This document shows positions 41,986 through 53,948 of a stretch of 64,000 nucleotides of DNA, one piece after another. The notes under the pieces are model-generated. The model was given only the letters and a program-made list of their open reading frames with translations. It ran no database searches and was not told the origin of the DNA. The translations under genes were made by a program, and so were the position numbers. Each line of letters starts with the position of its first letter. Position 1 is the first letter of the stretch. Source of the DNA: Diadophis punctatus similis (Eukaryota; Chordata; Lepidosauria; Squamata; Dipsadidae); assembly GCA_023053685.1 (NCBI GenBank), contig JALIGW010000003.1, positions 139,590,626 through 139,654,625 on the forward strand, written 5' to 3'.

Positions 41986-43805
41986 CCTATTTAATCCTGC
42001 AGTTCACGCCAAAATGGCTATGGAAGACAGAATACAGTGACCAGAGGAAGGGGCATATCCACAACAGCCTCAACTGGCCAATAGGAGCTCAGTAAAATCC
42101 AGCCCTTGACCATGCCATCTCCATATCATGAATCAAGCACTGTAGATTGTCATTCTCCATATCATGAATCAAGCACTGTAGATCGTTCATTCTCCACCAC
42201 CGTCTGTGGAAAAGACTGAAAGTGTTGAAAACGGAACAGCTAAGGACAAATTTAATTCGCTTCTATGGCAGGTTGGGATGAGACAGAACAAACTCCACTG
42301 CAGCATAATCTTAGCACTAAACACAATATAACTTTCCTTAGTCAATAATATAGCTTCCCTCTGCCTCCCCATTTTTAGAATTGTGAATGGGGAAAAAAAA
42401 CCCCACATAAAAGGGCAATCATGTTGAAAATGTGCTTACAGCTAGGAAATTAGCATTCATAAAGAACAGGATCAGAGGCTTGTACATTTTTAAAAGGATA
42501 TATTATGTGACTTTCTGTTACAAACTTCACACATGGGGGGGCAGAGAGGGGGAACCGGGGCCTCTCCGGATGCTAGCCATTTTGCTCGGCGGCTTCTGGT
42601 AGGTCACAGGCTCTCATCCTTAAATCACGGCAACAGAAAAAGGTGGAAATGAAAATAGATGATCTTTTGCTGATAATTTTAAATGCATCTATAACACATT
42701 TCCCCCTTTCACAGACTGGAATATTAACCTATTAACACGAGCAGCAAAATAAATGAGATTATTTTTTTTTACCGATCTGTGAATCCCTTTTTCAATAGCA
42801 GAGCAGCCGAAGAAAGGTGTAACCGGCAGAAAGTAGGGTGAGAAACAGCAGCGTAAGAGAAGAATTAATGAAAGAGAAGGGGACTCTGAAAAGGACTCAG
42901 TGAAGTAGAGGCTCTGTAAAATAACGCTTGTGACAGCTATGGCCCTGGGAGACTGGCAAAGAGGTTGAAGGAGGGAGAGGAAGGCAGGGCTGGATTCTAT
43001 GCAGCGATTTGAACAATCAGCCGCATATTTTATTATTAGACAGAAATATGGCAAGGGGGGAAAAAAAACCCAAAAACTTAAAAATAAATTTTGGGAGAAT
43101 GGGCACAGCTGTGGAAGCCGAAGCCAGTTCTCAAGGAAGGAAGCAATCTGCAGGCCGAGAAGCAGGCCCAACATGCTACAATACTTGTCTGAGCTATAAT
43201 TCGAAGATCCATGTATATACATACTAATGCTCTAATGCTGGATCGTTCGTAGTCTCATGTCAGCTGTTTGCATTGTTTCCGAAAGACCACGTAAAAGCCG
43301 GCTCTTTAGCGGAAAGCAACTCTCTGTAATTTGGAGTCCTTTTCAATGGACCCCACGGGAGTACAGCTGGCAACAAAACCACAACTTTGCAAAGTTAAAC
43401 ACCCGCTGATTTCGGGTGAAGTCCAAATCCTCCTGACACCGAATCCGATAACCCCAATCAGTGGGCCTGGTAAACTAACCCTGGCTTACCCACCCTGCCA
43501 TTCTCAAGCTCGGGTAGGTTACTGGACATGCCCTGAAGAATTTTATGGGAGACTATAAAGGAAGTCATTTTTCTTCTAAAAGCCTCCCTAAGCGAGGCTC
43601 TTAACATAAGTAATTTCATTATAATTTTGGCCAGTGCCTTTTCAGAAACACTGGCAGGCGGTTGTCACACAGCTATTATGGAGAAACCATACTGTGAAGT
43701 GAAAAGCTTTTCCCGCCCTCTGGGACAAGCAGCACAGATCAGCCTAGTTTATTCGCTGTGGGAGATTTCGAAAAGCAGGAGGGAGGAAAAGCTTTGCTTG
43801 CATGC

Positions 43806-43807
<2 letters not shown>
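41986..43807. other. Unassigned sequence
   Basis: Contains the 36-bp tandem duplication at 42118-42196 and otherwise no repeat signature. The stretch 42540-43620 has mixed composition and looks unique. The frame at 42689-43222 on the minus strand is not recognised. Confidence 0.4.
42118..42196. repeat. 36-bp tandem duplication
   Basis: TCTCCATATCATGAATCAAG to CACTGTAGAT occurs twice with period 36 and almost no divergence. Confidence 0.92.
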
Positions 43808-43876
<69 letters not shown>

Positions 43877-43921
43877 CGCGCATGCACACACACACGCACA
43901 CACACACACACACACACACAC
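43808..43921. repeat. (TG)n(CG)n(CA)n mirror microsatellite
   Basis: About 30 TG units, then a CG core with CGCGCATGC, then about 20 CA units. All 114 bp alternate purine and pyrimidine, and the two flanks are complementary. Confidence 0.97.
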
Positions 43922-44364
43922 CTCTCAGCCATTTTGCAAGCATTCCAGAAAAAAGGTAGCTCTGCGTGCAACGCAGTTTGCAAACAATGAACATCTTTTG
44001 TGTTCGGTGTTGGCAGAGCTATCGATTCTAGTTAAGAGACTGGAGCCGTGCCATCCCGGAAGCCGTATGTCTTCTCCGTTCTGAAAAGTGTAGTAATGAA
44101 GAGCTTCCAACGGGGCTTTGCTATTATTATACGAAGACTGGGATTTCATTCAGCCTTTCTCCCCCTTTCCTTTCATGTTGCAAAATACAACATAGAAGCC
44201 ATTGTTTCAGAATATGAGGCAATAACGTAACTCATTGGTTGGGGCTCACAACCAATGCTGTTCGTGTGTTTAATAGTAGTACCTTGCCTTTGGGTGTTGG
44301 TTTGCTTGCTTGCTTCTGAACAAGAGTTTATTCTTCCATCTTATTAGGTAGGGCTTTTTGACCA
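43922..44364. other. Unassigned sequence
   Basis: Nothing recognised between the microsatellite and the L2 piece. Confidence 0.35.
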
Positions 44365-45440
44365 AGGGAAAACTGCACTTTCTTTACATCTCCAGATCCA
44401 CCTATCAGCATATACAGCCATGGATTCTGGATCAGGCGGCCCTTGAAAGAGTCACTCATGCCTACATTATCTCACAGCTTAGCTATTGCAAGGCACTCTA
44501 CATGAGGCTGCCCTTGGAAGCTTCTGCACGAGTCAAAAAGAGGGCTGTGAAAATATTTACTGACCCCTCACATCCTGGACATAAATTGCTTCAACTCCTA
44601 CCCTCAAAACGTCGCTATAGAGCACTGCACACCAAGACAACTAGACACAAGAACAGTTTTTTCCCGAACACCATCACTCTGCTAAACAAATAATTCCCTC
44701 ACCACTGTCAAACTATTCACTAGGCTGCATTACTATTACTATTAGTTTTTCTCATCGTTCCTATCACCCATCTCCTCCCACTTATGACTGTATGACTGTA
44801 ACTTGTTGCTTGTATCCTTACGATTTATATTCATATTGATTGTTTCCTGATTGCTTACTTGAACCTTATGACAACCATTCTTGACAAATGTATCTTTTCT
44901 TTTATGTACACTGAGAGCATACGCACCAAAGACAAATTCCTTGTGTGTCCAATCACACTTGGCCAATAAAGAATTCTATTCTATTCTATTCTAACTGGTC
45001 CGTATCAGTCCCCTGCCTTGTGAGCTTCTCAGGTTGTCAGTGTGCATCCAGGCATGATTCAGAGTGCTGTTTATCACCTGTAGAGCTCAAAGTGACATAA
45101 ATCTTAATAATTTGAGGGATTATCATCTATCTGCCCTGGTTCTGCCAGTACAATTTAATAGTCCCCTCTTGGAACCATGCCTTCTCTGTCACAGCAGCTG
45201 CCCTCTGGAATGAGGTTCCCCCTGAAATCCATGGGGCTCCCACACTGATGGCATTCTGGGTGTTCTCCCAGGCCTCGAAGTACCCCCTAGATGTGTTTGG
45301 CATACACAGCATATGTTTGGAAGTAGGTTGGCTAGATTTTCCATTTTGTTTATTTAATTGTATTTGTATTTACTTGATTGTATGATTACTCTTTTTTTCT
45401 CTTTATATTGTGAGCTGCTCAGAATCAAAATATATAAAAA
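44365..45440 (+). mobile_element. L2 LINE fragment split by another LINE
   Basis: The first piece gives ALERVTHAYIISQLSYCKAL and LYMRLPLEAS, aligning with LTVTHALVTSRLDYCNALYM of the intact L2. After the insert (44530-44995) L2 resumes with FRVLFITC, LNNLRDYHL and AAALWNEVPPEIHGAP, ending near 45440. It is a different, older L2 subfamily. Confidence 0.78.
44530..44995 (+). mobile_element. LINE 3' end inserted in L2
   Basis: Reads KIFTDPSHPGHKLLQLLPSK then RHKNSFFPNTITLLNK and a stop; the 3' UTR ends with CACACTTGGCCAATAAAG and an (ATTCT)4 tail. The C-terminal wording is common in vertebrate non-LTR elements; I cannot fix the clade. Confidence 0.7.
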
Positions 45441-45967
45441 CCCAATGCCTGGGGTTGATGATTTCATAATGACTGTATGTTTATTTTAAATTTATTTATT
45501 CTAAGATTATCAAGGCTGCATTTGGGGGCAAAACCTTCCCAAGGCAGTCTGCATGAGAGGAATAAACACAGTAAAACAATATTCAAGAGAAAGTGCTATC
45601 AAATATAAAATGCTACCTGCCAAATTAAAATCTTTATTTCTCTTACAAAATTCAAGATTTATTTATTTGTTATATTTATCACTTTTCCTCAGTTTTACCT
45701 TATTGTGCTGCCATTATTTTATCTCCATGGCGTCTCTGCTCTGTCCATAATGTCAGAACTTTCCTCATTCTCTGTCTCTCTATATAATTATTAATACAAC
45801 TGACTATTAAGATTGCTATTTCTGGAGGACTCTAGCCAATTGTGGTGTGGATAATTTAAAAACGATGAGAAACACCAAACAGAAAGCTATGAAAACACAG
45901 ATGAAAGATTCCTGATAAGAGACTTTATCCTTCTATTATTTAGTAAGAAATTTGTGATCTTCTAAAT
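45441..45967. other. Unassigned AT-rich sequence
   Basis: Small frame 45553-45750 is T-rich and hydrophobic; not a gene in my view. Confidence 0.35.
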
Positions 45968-46103
45968 CAGGGGTGGGAACTGTGGCCCCTTTATGACCTG
46001 TGGACCTCAATTCCCAGAATTCCTGAGCCAGCTGGCTCAGGAATTCTGGGAGTTAAAATCCACAGGTCACACAGGGGCCATAGTTCCTCACCCCACACCC
46101 CAG
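45968..46103. mobile_element. Palindromic hAT MITE (136 bp)
   Basis: Starts CAGGGGTGGGAACTGTGGCC and mirrors through GGCCATAGTTCCTCACCCC; core CAGAATTCCTGAGCCAGC. Perfect 8-bp duplication TTCTAAAT (45960-45967, 46104-46111). Confidence 0.92.
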
Positions 46104-46120
46104 TTCTAAATGGTACTGAC

Positions 46121-46275
46121 CAGTGGTGGGTTGTAAATGATTTTGCTACCGGTTCGTGCGCACGCGTGATGCTTCTGCACATGCATAGAAGCGTCCCGGG
46201 CAGGTGGGCGGAGCCTCCCGCCACCAGCACTACAGGTTCTAAGAACCAGTCCGAATCGGGAGCAACCCACCGCTG
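46121..46275. mobile_element. hAT MITE, CAGRGGTGGGTTC family (155 bp)
   Basis: TIRs CAGTGGTGGGTTG and CAACCCACCGCTG, perfect 8-bp duplication GTACTGAC (46113-46120, 46276-46283). NRF1-like TGCGCACGCGTG at 46157-46168. Only 17 bp from the preceding hAT MITE. Confidence 0.95.
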
Positions 46276-46283
46276 GTACTGAC

Positions 46284-47399
46284 CTACAGCTTCCTGCATT
46301 TTTCATCATTGGCCAATTTGTCTGCTGAAATTGGTTTATATATAGAAATATAGGTTTATACTCTACATCCTTTGCTGAAAATAGCCATGCTGTATGTTAA
46401 TTAGTATGTTTTTCTCGCAAAATAGCATGCCCTAAGTGTGCAAGCATTATAGCTGCATAAAATGAGATCTATTAAAATGTAGGATACTCTATTGAGCTGC
46501 ACCCTACATTGTGAAACTATTTGCTTGCTTGCAATCATATAATATGATTTAAAACATCAAGGATTTATTTTTATCCTATTTCCCTAGGGGGAGGAGAGAA
46601 AAAAACTACCAAGCATCACAGGACTCTGTTGAATAAAATTATTGCTGAGGCCGATCCTCCCTTTCTCTCTCTTCTTCTGTCTTTTACTGATGAAATAAAC
46701 CCTTAGTCGTGCCATATCAATAACTTTCTCAGTTTGGAAATTTGCTCACATAATTATTCTAGCTAGTATCATTACAACCAGCCTACGTTATATGATAAGA
46801 GGCTTTGGTCTAATTGGTATTGGAAGCATCAGGAGGCTGGATGTTTTTTTCACAGGTTAGGGCTCTAGTCCCTAGAGGGGGACTTTTCATCTCACAAAAG
46901 AGGCTTTCCTGTACTCGTTGCAATGTGTAAATCAAATTCTCTGTAACGGCTGTTTTCATGAGTTGCCTGTGACCTGGAAATAAATCTCTGATGTATTATC
47001 CCACAGTTTGGATTCCTCTTGGGATCTCAAACGGTTCACGGGAAATAATTGAATACTTATGTGGAAGATGAAATGAGTGAACTACTTTGGTGAAATAGAT
47101 GGAGATTAAAAGAAGCAAATCTTCATAACATTTTATGGTGGGAAAATGATCCAACACAATAGATTATTCACAGCACTGGGAAGCTTTGATAAATTTACTA
47201 TTGTAGACTGTAATTACAAAATGTTACGCATAGCTGCCAATTGTTTGGGTGAAAATATACTATAAAAACACCTAGTTGTTCTTTCTCTTTCTCAACCTCG
47301 ACTTTAAGCCTTGTCTGACACATAAGAAAAGTCATGTCCACCACAAAGATTTACTGGACCTGTCCAGGATCATAGATCACCACTATTCATCATGGAGAC
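46284..47399. other. Unassigned sequence
   Basis: 1.1 kb of AT-rich sequence with no frame above 60 codons. Confidence 0.4.
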
Positions 47400-47767
47400 C
47401 AGAGGTGGTATTTGGCTGGTTTTGTCCGGTTTGGGAGAACTGGTAGCAGCCATTTTGACCAGTTTGGAGAACCGGCAAATACCACCTCTAGTTGGCCCCG
47501 CCCTCCTGCCCCCGCCGTTCCCTGTGGTATATTCCATTTTTTTAGCTCAGCTGATTCCCACGTCAGAGCAGATTGCAGCGCCTCAGTTGAGCTAAACAAC
47601 AGCTCAGCTCACCAGCGCTGACACCGAGGGCAGTCTTTGAGTGCTGCCACATTTTCGAGTCACGCGTGCAAGCCAAGTGCATGCGCGGGTTTTGCGCACA
47701 AGCGCTCTCTCACATTTTTGGTGCTGCTGGGCGAACCGGTAGGTAAATTATGTGAATCCCACCCCTG
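47400..47767. mobile_element. hAT MITE, CAGAGGTGGTATT subtype (368 bp)
   Basis: Ends CAGAGGTGGTATT and GAATCCCACCCCTG; the first 100 bp fold back on themselves (GCAAATACCACCTCT). The 8-bp duplication is ATGGAGAC/ATGGAAAC, 7 of 8. Related to 59225-59463 by GGAGAACCGGCAAATACC. Confidence 0.88.
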
Positions 47768-47880
47768 ATGGAAACAGCTATTATTCTGTTATAGATCTAC
47801 TTTTTTTTTCATATGATGAGGAAAGCTCAGAGAAATGTATTCTCCTTGATTTCAAACTTATTTCAAACTGTCTGACCTAT

Positions 47881-48382
47881 TGTTAGGACTCTGTCCAAAC
47901 GATTGTGTTTGCTAATATATGAACAAGCCACAAATCAATGTTTATGTGAATATAGGTAATATTCCTTTAAATGCATTGTAGGCTGATTACTATAAAAGGG
48001 AGCAAGAGAACAGGCTCGTTCTTCCTGCTGATTCTGACTCTCTCTGCTGATTGTCTCTGCTGCTTCATTTTGTGACTGTGTGAAAGTACTGTGAAGAGCT
48101 GATGTGTAAAGCATAACTATCTGTGATAGTATAGATTTGTTTGTTAGCTGTAATCTTTGTTTGCTAGTTAAAACAAAGATAGGCAAGAAGTAGATTCTTC
48201 CTATTGACTGACTTACCCTTTATGACTTGGACTTCCTATTTGAACTTTGCTACTTCTTTGAGTAAACTATTTGTATATACTTTAGACGTATCTGTTTATT
48301 GACTGAATCATAGCAACTCATATCAAACTGCAACATCACATTTCGCTGTGCACGTGCTCAAGAGCACAAGAACTCCTTAACA
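47881..48382 (+). mobile_element. Solo LTR (502 bp)
   Basis: Starts TGTTAGGACTC, ends CTCCTTAACA, with perfect 5-bp duplication CCTAT (47876-47880, 48383-48387). TATAAAAGGG at about 47992 gives the orientation. No internal retroviral region, so it is a recombined solo LTR. Ty3/gypsy and ERV both fit a 5-bp duplication. Confidence 0.85.
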
Positions 48383-48387
48383 CCTAT

Positions 48388-49074
48388 TATGCAAACACAA
48401 GAGCATTCAAGCTATTAACTTGAAGAAATATAACCACCTCTTAGTTTCCAAGATGTTGTTCCAAGCTCTTAGTCTCCAAGATGGGAGTGATGTTCTTTCT
48501 GGAAATTACAGTCTCAGTTTATTTTTTATTTAATTAATACTGTATATACACCTTCTTTTCATCATTACAAACATTGTATTCAATTTACATCTTTTTATAT
48601 ACTGTATGCAAATACATGTAGGAAATAACCAGGCAGAGCCCTAGAGAGGGCTCAAGCGCATCAACTATCTGGAGTCCCAAGCCCACAAGTGTTCTAAGTC
48701 CAGCCCATCTTGATTTCCCATTGACTCCTATCTACCGCCAATTTGCTTTGACAGTTAGTAGTTCAGATTCTTGTTTAGAGGTAGCATAAAATCAACTTGT
48801 ATACATTTTGGATCTAACTCTGGTTCCTGATTTCTTGCACCTGACAGTACAGGATCAAAATTAAATTAAAAAATTAAAACTGACTCCATCGTTTGCCCTT
48901 CTCCTGCATACTATGGACTTCTGGACAAGAAATCTGGAGAGCAGCTGGTTTGGGACAGCAGTATTACAAGCTATCAAGAGACAATCAGTGTAGAAATATG
49001 GAAATATCTAAGCTCTCCAGACCTTTCTTTACAGCCCTGAATTTCAATTTCAGTTCAGGGGCATTTATAGTGAT
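48388..49074. other. Unassigned AT-rich sequence
   Basis: Nothing recognised before the MITE terminus at 49075. Confidence 0.35.
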
Positions 49075-49172
49075 ACCCTGTTTTCCCCAAAATAAGACAT
49101 CCCCTGATAATAAGCCCAATCAGGCATTTGAGTGCATGGCAATAAGGCCAAGCACTTATTTCAGGGTTCAGG

Positions 49173-49286
<114 letters not shown>

Positions 49287-49826
49287 ATTCACAAAAAATG
49301 TAATACACAGCAAACGAGATTTATATGCTGGATTTCGTATCACTATATCACAAGTCGAACACTTCCCAAGCGTCTAGGACTGTGTGATGTATTTTCGTAT
49401 GATGCGCGCAGATCCAAGTACGGTGGCCTTTTGCAACTGACAGATCGTGATTTTGTCAATGTTTATTGTTTTCAAATGCCGGTTAAGGTCTTTTGGCACA
49501 GCACCCAGTGTGCCGATTACCACTGGGACCACCTGTACTGGTTTATGCCAGAGTCGTTGTAATTTGATTTTAAGGTCCTGATATCGGTTAAATTTTTCTT
49601 GTTGTTTTTCATCAATTCGACTGTCACCTGGTATGGCGACATCAATGATCCACACTTTTTTGTTTTCCACAATCGTGAGGTCTGGTGTATTATGTTCCAA
49701 AACCTTGTCAGTCTGAATTCGAAAGTCCCAAAGTATTTTGGCATGTTTGTTTTCAACTACTTTCTCAGGTTTATGATCCCACCAGTTCTTTACCACTGGT
49801 AGGTGGTAGTTGTGGCACAGGTTCCA
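49287..49826 (-). mobile_element. R4/Dong-clade LINE 3' end inside a TAA array
   Basis: On the minus strand the C-terminal ORF is followed by a short 3' UTR running directly into (AAT)n; the truncated 5' end at 49826 also abuts (AAT)n. So the element lies within one TAA microsatellite. The restriction-like endonuclease motif assigns the clade. Confidence 0.85.
49374..49796 (-). pseudogene. R4/Dong-type LINE endonuclease C-terminus
   Basis: 140 codons of the restriction-like endonuclease end of a single-ORF LINE, which nicks chromosomal DNA for target-primed reverse transcription. The motif PD-X12-D is present (P38 D39 then D52, within NTPDLTIVENKKVWIID), preceded by AKILWDFRIQTDKVLEHN and followed by RYQDLKIKLQRLWHKPVQVV, VVIGTLGAVPKDL and LQKATVLGSARIIRKYI. 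The catalytic residues look intact. The reverse transcriptase and N-terminal zinc fingers were lost by 5' truncation, so it is a dead fragment although its frame is clean. Confidence 0.85.
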
Positions 49827-50028
<202 letters not shown>

Positions 50029-50589
50029 GAGTTGGAAGGGACCTTGGAGGTCTTCTAGTCCAACCCCCTGCTTAGGCAGGAAACCCTACACCACTTCAGA
50101 CAAATGGTTATCCAATATCTTCTTAAAAACTTCCAGTGTTGGATCATTCACAACTTCTGGAGGCAACTTGTTCCACTGATTAATTGTTCTTACTGTCAGG
50201 AAATTTCTCGTTAGTTCTAAGTTACTTCCCTCCTTGTTTAGTTTCCACCCATTGCTTCTTGTCCTACTCTCAGGTGCTTTGGAGAATAGTTTGACTCCCT
50301 CTTCTTTGTGGCAATCCCCGAGATATTGGAACACTGCTATCATGTCTCCCCTGGTCCTTCATTTCATTAAACTAGACATACCCAGTTCCTGCAACCGTTC
50401 TTCATATGTTTTAGCCTCCAGTCCCCTAATCATCTTTGTTGCTCTTCTCTGCACTCTTTCTAGAGTCTCAACATCCTTTTTACATTGTGGTGACCAAAAC
50501 TGAATGCAGTATTCCAAGTGTGGCCTTACCAAGGCATTATAAAGTGGTATTATCACTTCGCGTGATCTTGATTCTATCCCTCTGTTAAT
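50029..50589 (-). mobile_element. CR1 LINE 3' end, 5'-truncated
   Basis: GTTGGAAGGGACCTTGGAGG then the minus-strand frame with VFQYLGDCHKEEGVKLFSKA and INQWNKLPPEVVNDP (50086-50343), continuing to RVQRRATKMIRGLEAKTYEE near 50400-50470. Truncated at 50589, where MITE sequence resumes. It retains TCCTTTTTACATTGTGG, missing from the 7.6-kb CR1. Confidence 0.93.
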
Positions 50590-50613
50590 TTTCAGGGAAA
50601 CACGGTTGGAAGC

Positions 50614-51813
50614 ATATGTGCAGCCTGTTATCTGGACTTCCAAGCTCACAGCTTTACTTCTTGGCTTTTTCCCCCCTGGTGTAAGTTTGCATGAGAGTGT
50701 GCGTGCATGTACGTATCTTAGTGGTTTCATACCTTTGATTAAACCCTGCATGGGGCATTAAAGACTAAAGCAGATGATAAATGCCACACAGTGCTTTACA
50801 TTATATCAGGGTTGATTAGAATTTTTGATGATCCAGCAACTAGAGGAAGAAATTGCATGAACAGCAAGTGGGGAAAAAAAAACCCCATTCAGCTGTTACC
50901 TTTGTGTGAGTAAATGGCTTTTGTGCAATCAGAGAGACAAAGAAGAACTAACTGAGTGATATTTCCTCTAAGGCAACTAGTAGTTTTCAATGACTTTTTT
51001 TTTTTTTTGGTAATTTGTACTTGGGATATTTAATTGCTTTGGTGGCATAATTCAGCCTTTCCCGAGCCAGTAGGCAGAGCTGTGTTGGCATGAGTGGTGC
51101 ACTGGTTTTGCATGAGCCACACCCCTAGCAGACTTGTGCTAAAAAAAATATGCAGCTGCGCTGGCATACAGCACAAGAAGATGTTGAAGGATTGTAGCAG
51201 TAAGAGACAAATTTGGAAAGAGACTTAGTGTGTCCGGGGATTGTGTCATTGCTGGAATGGGTCCTATGGAGGTCTCACCTGAATATAAATTTTCTCATCA
51301 TGTCCATTTTGCTTGGATTATAAGTCTCAAAATTTGGGCTGAAGATTCCAGGAACAGTCCAGAATGGGGAAACCTGCCTTTACACAACAAGGGTTTTAGT
51401 CTCTGATCTCCTTTCTATCTGCAGATCTCCCGTAGAACCACCCACAGACCTTTTTCCCGTTGAAAGATTCCAAATGGCTCAGGAACAGAAGATTCACTTC
51501 AATCTTTTTTCTACTTACTTATCACCGCATCCATGCTTGGGGATTTCTTTACAGATTTTTTTATGGTTCACGCCCCTGTAATCAAGTCAGCGTGGAGAAA
51601 ACCCAAATAATTCTTGAGGTTATAATTTCACTGTTTTGAGGAGAGAGCATGGATCTAGCTGGGGACAACAACAACAAAATGAAAATGTGGTCATTGGCTT
51701 ACAATCAAGGCTCTGGGTTGCTTTTTATGTGTGTTGAGCATTTCAGCTTTTTATGTGTGTTGGGCCAGGAACGTATCCCCCAATTGTATGCTCAGCATGT
51801 ATTTCTGTAAATA
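50614..51813. other. Unassigned sequence
   Basis: 1.2 kb, no repeat hallmarks; a T run at 50996-51008. Confidence 0.4.
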
Positions 51814-52307
51814 CCATATTTTTCGGAGTATAAGATGCACCGGAGTATAAGACGCACCTTAGTTTTTGGGGAAGAAAATAGGGGGAAAAAATCTGCCTAC
51901 CAGGTATTCATCTGGCTAGTGTCCTTAGTCTGGTCAGCTTCAGCACATTATTTTATCCCCTGGTTAGGACTTAAAAAAACCTTCTTCGGAGAGAATAACA
52001 ATGAAAGAGCCTGCAAGCCAGTAAAAGCTGGGAAGATCATTAGCACCTGGTTAGGGCTAGAAAAAAACTTATTCGGAGCAAGTAGAGCAATGAAAAAAAC
52101 CCTGCAAAGACTTAGGGCTGGAAAAACATTCTTCGGAGTGAGTAACAATGAAAGAGCCTGCAAGGTAAGAGCTGGGAAGATCGTTAGCACCTAGTTAGGG
52201 CTGGAAAAAAAGCTCAGAAAAAGCTACATTCAGAGTATAAGACGCACCCAAATTTTCAGCAACTTTTAGGGAGGAAAAAGGTGCGTCTTATACACCAAAA
52301 AATACAG
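51814..52307. mobile_element. CCGTATTTTT-type MITE (494 bp)
   Basis: Ends CCATATTTTTCGGAGTATAA and ACCAAAAAATACAG flanked by TA. The inside has three to four degenerate units of GGGCTGGAAAAAA followed by TTCGGAGNGAGTA and AATGAAA. Confidence 0.9.
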
Positions 52308-52483
52308 TACATTGCATCAGGAAAACAGTAAATCATTTTACAGCCCGTCGCTGCTATACTGTATGCTCTTTGTCTATGTACAATGACGACTATACAAAAT
52401 AGCACTAATTTATCAAAAGTTGGGGGAAATCTCAGTCTCTTCTATCTGAAATTTAAAGTTTGAAAAATGTGTGTTGCTGTTTT

Positions 52484-52712
52484 GATAGATAGATAGATTG
52501 ATTATATGCCATCAAGTCATTGCTGACTTCTAATGACCGCAGATAGATTTTCTCCAGGATGAGCTGTTCCCTGAGCTGTCCTTTCAGGTTTCCCAATGGT
52601 GGTGCCTCCATAGCCATCGTAACAATCCATCCTCCTTGCTGATGGTTATTATTATGCTCCTCTTTTCTTCCACCTTTCTCAACGTTAGAGCCTTTTCCAG
52701 AGAGCTGGCTCT
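52484..52712 (-). mobile_element. RTE (BovB-like) LINE 3' end
   Basis: (GATA)4 tail, TATGCCATCAAGTCATTGCT, CTCCATAGCCATCGTAACAA; minus-strand EKALTLRKVEEKR. Same family piece as 1676-1905 but less decayed. Confidence 0.65.
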
Positions 52713-52815
52713 TCTCATGGGGTTAGAAACAAAGAAGGGGCAAGAATTGTGGTTAAGAAGTGAGAAAAGACAGGTGGAAACATTAGAGGAGAGAGAAGTT
52801 GGAAAATATGCTATA

Positions 52816-53208
52816 CAGGTAGTCCTCAACTTACAAGCCTTCATTTAGTGACTGTGAGTTGTATGGCCGGCGTTACAATGAAAAAAGTCTTATGACCATT
52901 TTTCACACTTAATGATCATCCCCGTGATCACACTATCAAAATTCAGATGATTGGCAATTGGTTCATATTTATGATGACTGTAGTGTCCCGGGGTCATGTG
53001 ATCACCTTTCGCGAACTTCTGACAAGCAAAGTCAATGGGGAAGCCAGATTCACTTAACAACCGGGTTACTAACTTAACAACTGCAGTGATTCACTTAAAC
53101 AACTGTGGCAAGAAAGGTCATAAAATAGTCCAAAACTTACTTAACAACAGTCTTGTATAGCAATGGAAATTTGGGGTTCAATTAGGGTCGTAAGTCAAAG
53201 ATTACCTG
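52816..53208. mobile_element. Tc1/mariner-type MITE, best CAGGTAGTCCTC copy
   Basis: Ends CAGGTAGTCCTCAACTTAC and GTAAGTCAAAGATTACCTG, flanked by TA on both sides (52814-52815, 53209-53210). 393 bp, no transposase. Confidence 0.92.
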
Positions 53209-53210
53209 TA

Positions 53211-53948
53211 TTGTAGTGAAACCTACTATTGTATTATACATTTCATATCAGAGCAAAACTTTTCCTGAACCATTAAGAGCTTCCCACCTGCTTCCCCACA
53301 GCCTTACCTGTGGAGGGTAGTAAGGCTGTTGCGTTCTCTCTCTCATTCCTTTTCATAAACATTTTGTTAAAATTAGCATTTGGTGAGCAATTTATTTCGA
53401 TTGTTAAAGTATAATTGTGGAATTATTTCAAATATAAAGTGTGGCCTTTTGTGCAATTTAAAATGTTTCAATTTCTATTCTGAGAGAAGACTTAATTTAA
53501 AAAAAAAACACATGCCATGCTATTGAATGGGGAAAGGAAAAACAGAATTAAGACATTTTGCAAGATGACCCAGTTTATGAGCCCTTTCTGTTCTGCTTGC
53601 CAGAACCAGTGAAGGGAAATAAATGTGACAAAGCTATTTCTTTCGCGAGATGCAATACATGATCGTGCAAGAGATGGATGAACCCAGAGGAATTTGGGGG
53701 AAATCATGAGGAATTTACTCTTAATAAAGAGGTTTAGCTTTAGCCAACCATTCCTCAGTATAAAGATGCAAGTTAGCTGAAACTGCACAAAATACCTAAG
53801 CAAATGGCTGTTGTGTTTACACTGCTAGAAGGCTACAATTCAGAAGTGGTAGAACCGCACTCCAAGTCACAAAACAGCTGCTACAAATAAGAGAACAAAC
53901 CCTTTGGTAGTATTATGATAATCTCCTATGCATATAGACAGGTAAACT
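53211..53948. other. Unassigned sequence
   Basis: A 103-codon minus frame (53492-53803) is not recognised. No repeat hallmarks. Confidence 0.35.

Noticed and set aside
42689..43222. 177-codon minus-strand frame as a gene
   Set aside because: It is Leu/Ser/Phe-rich, has overlapping frames on the other strand, and contains no domain I recognise. Conservation data would be needed to revive it.
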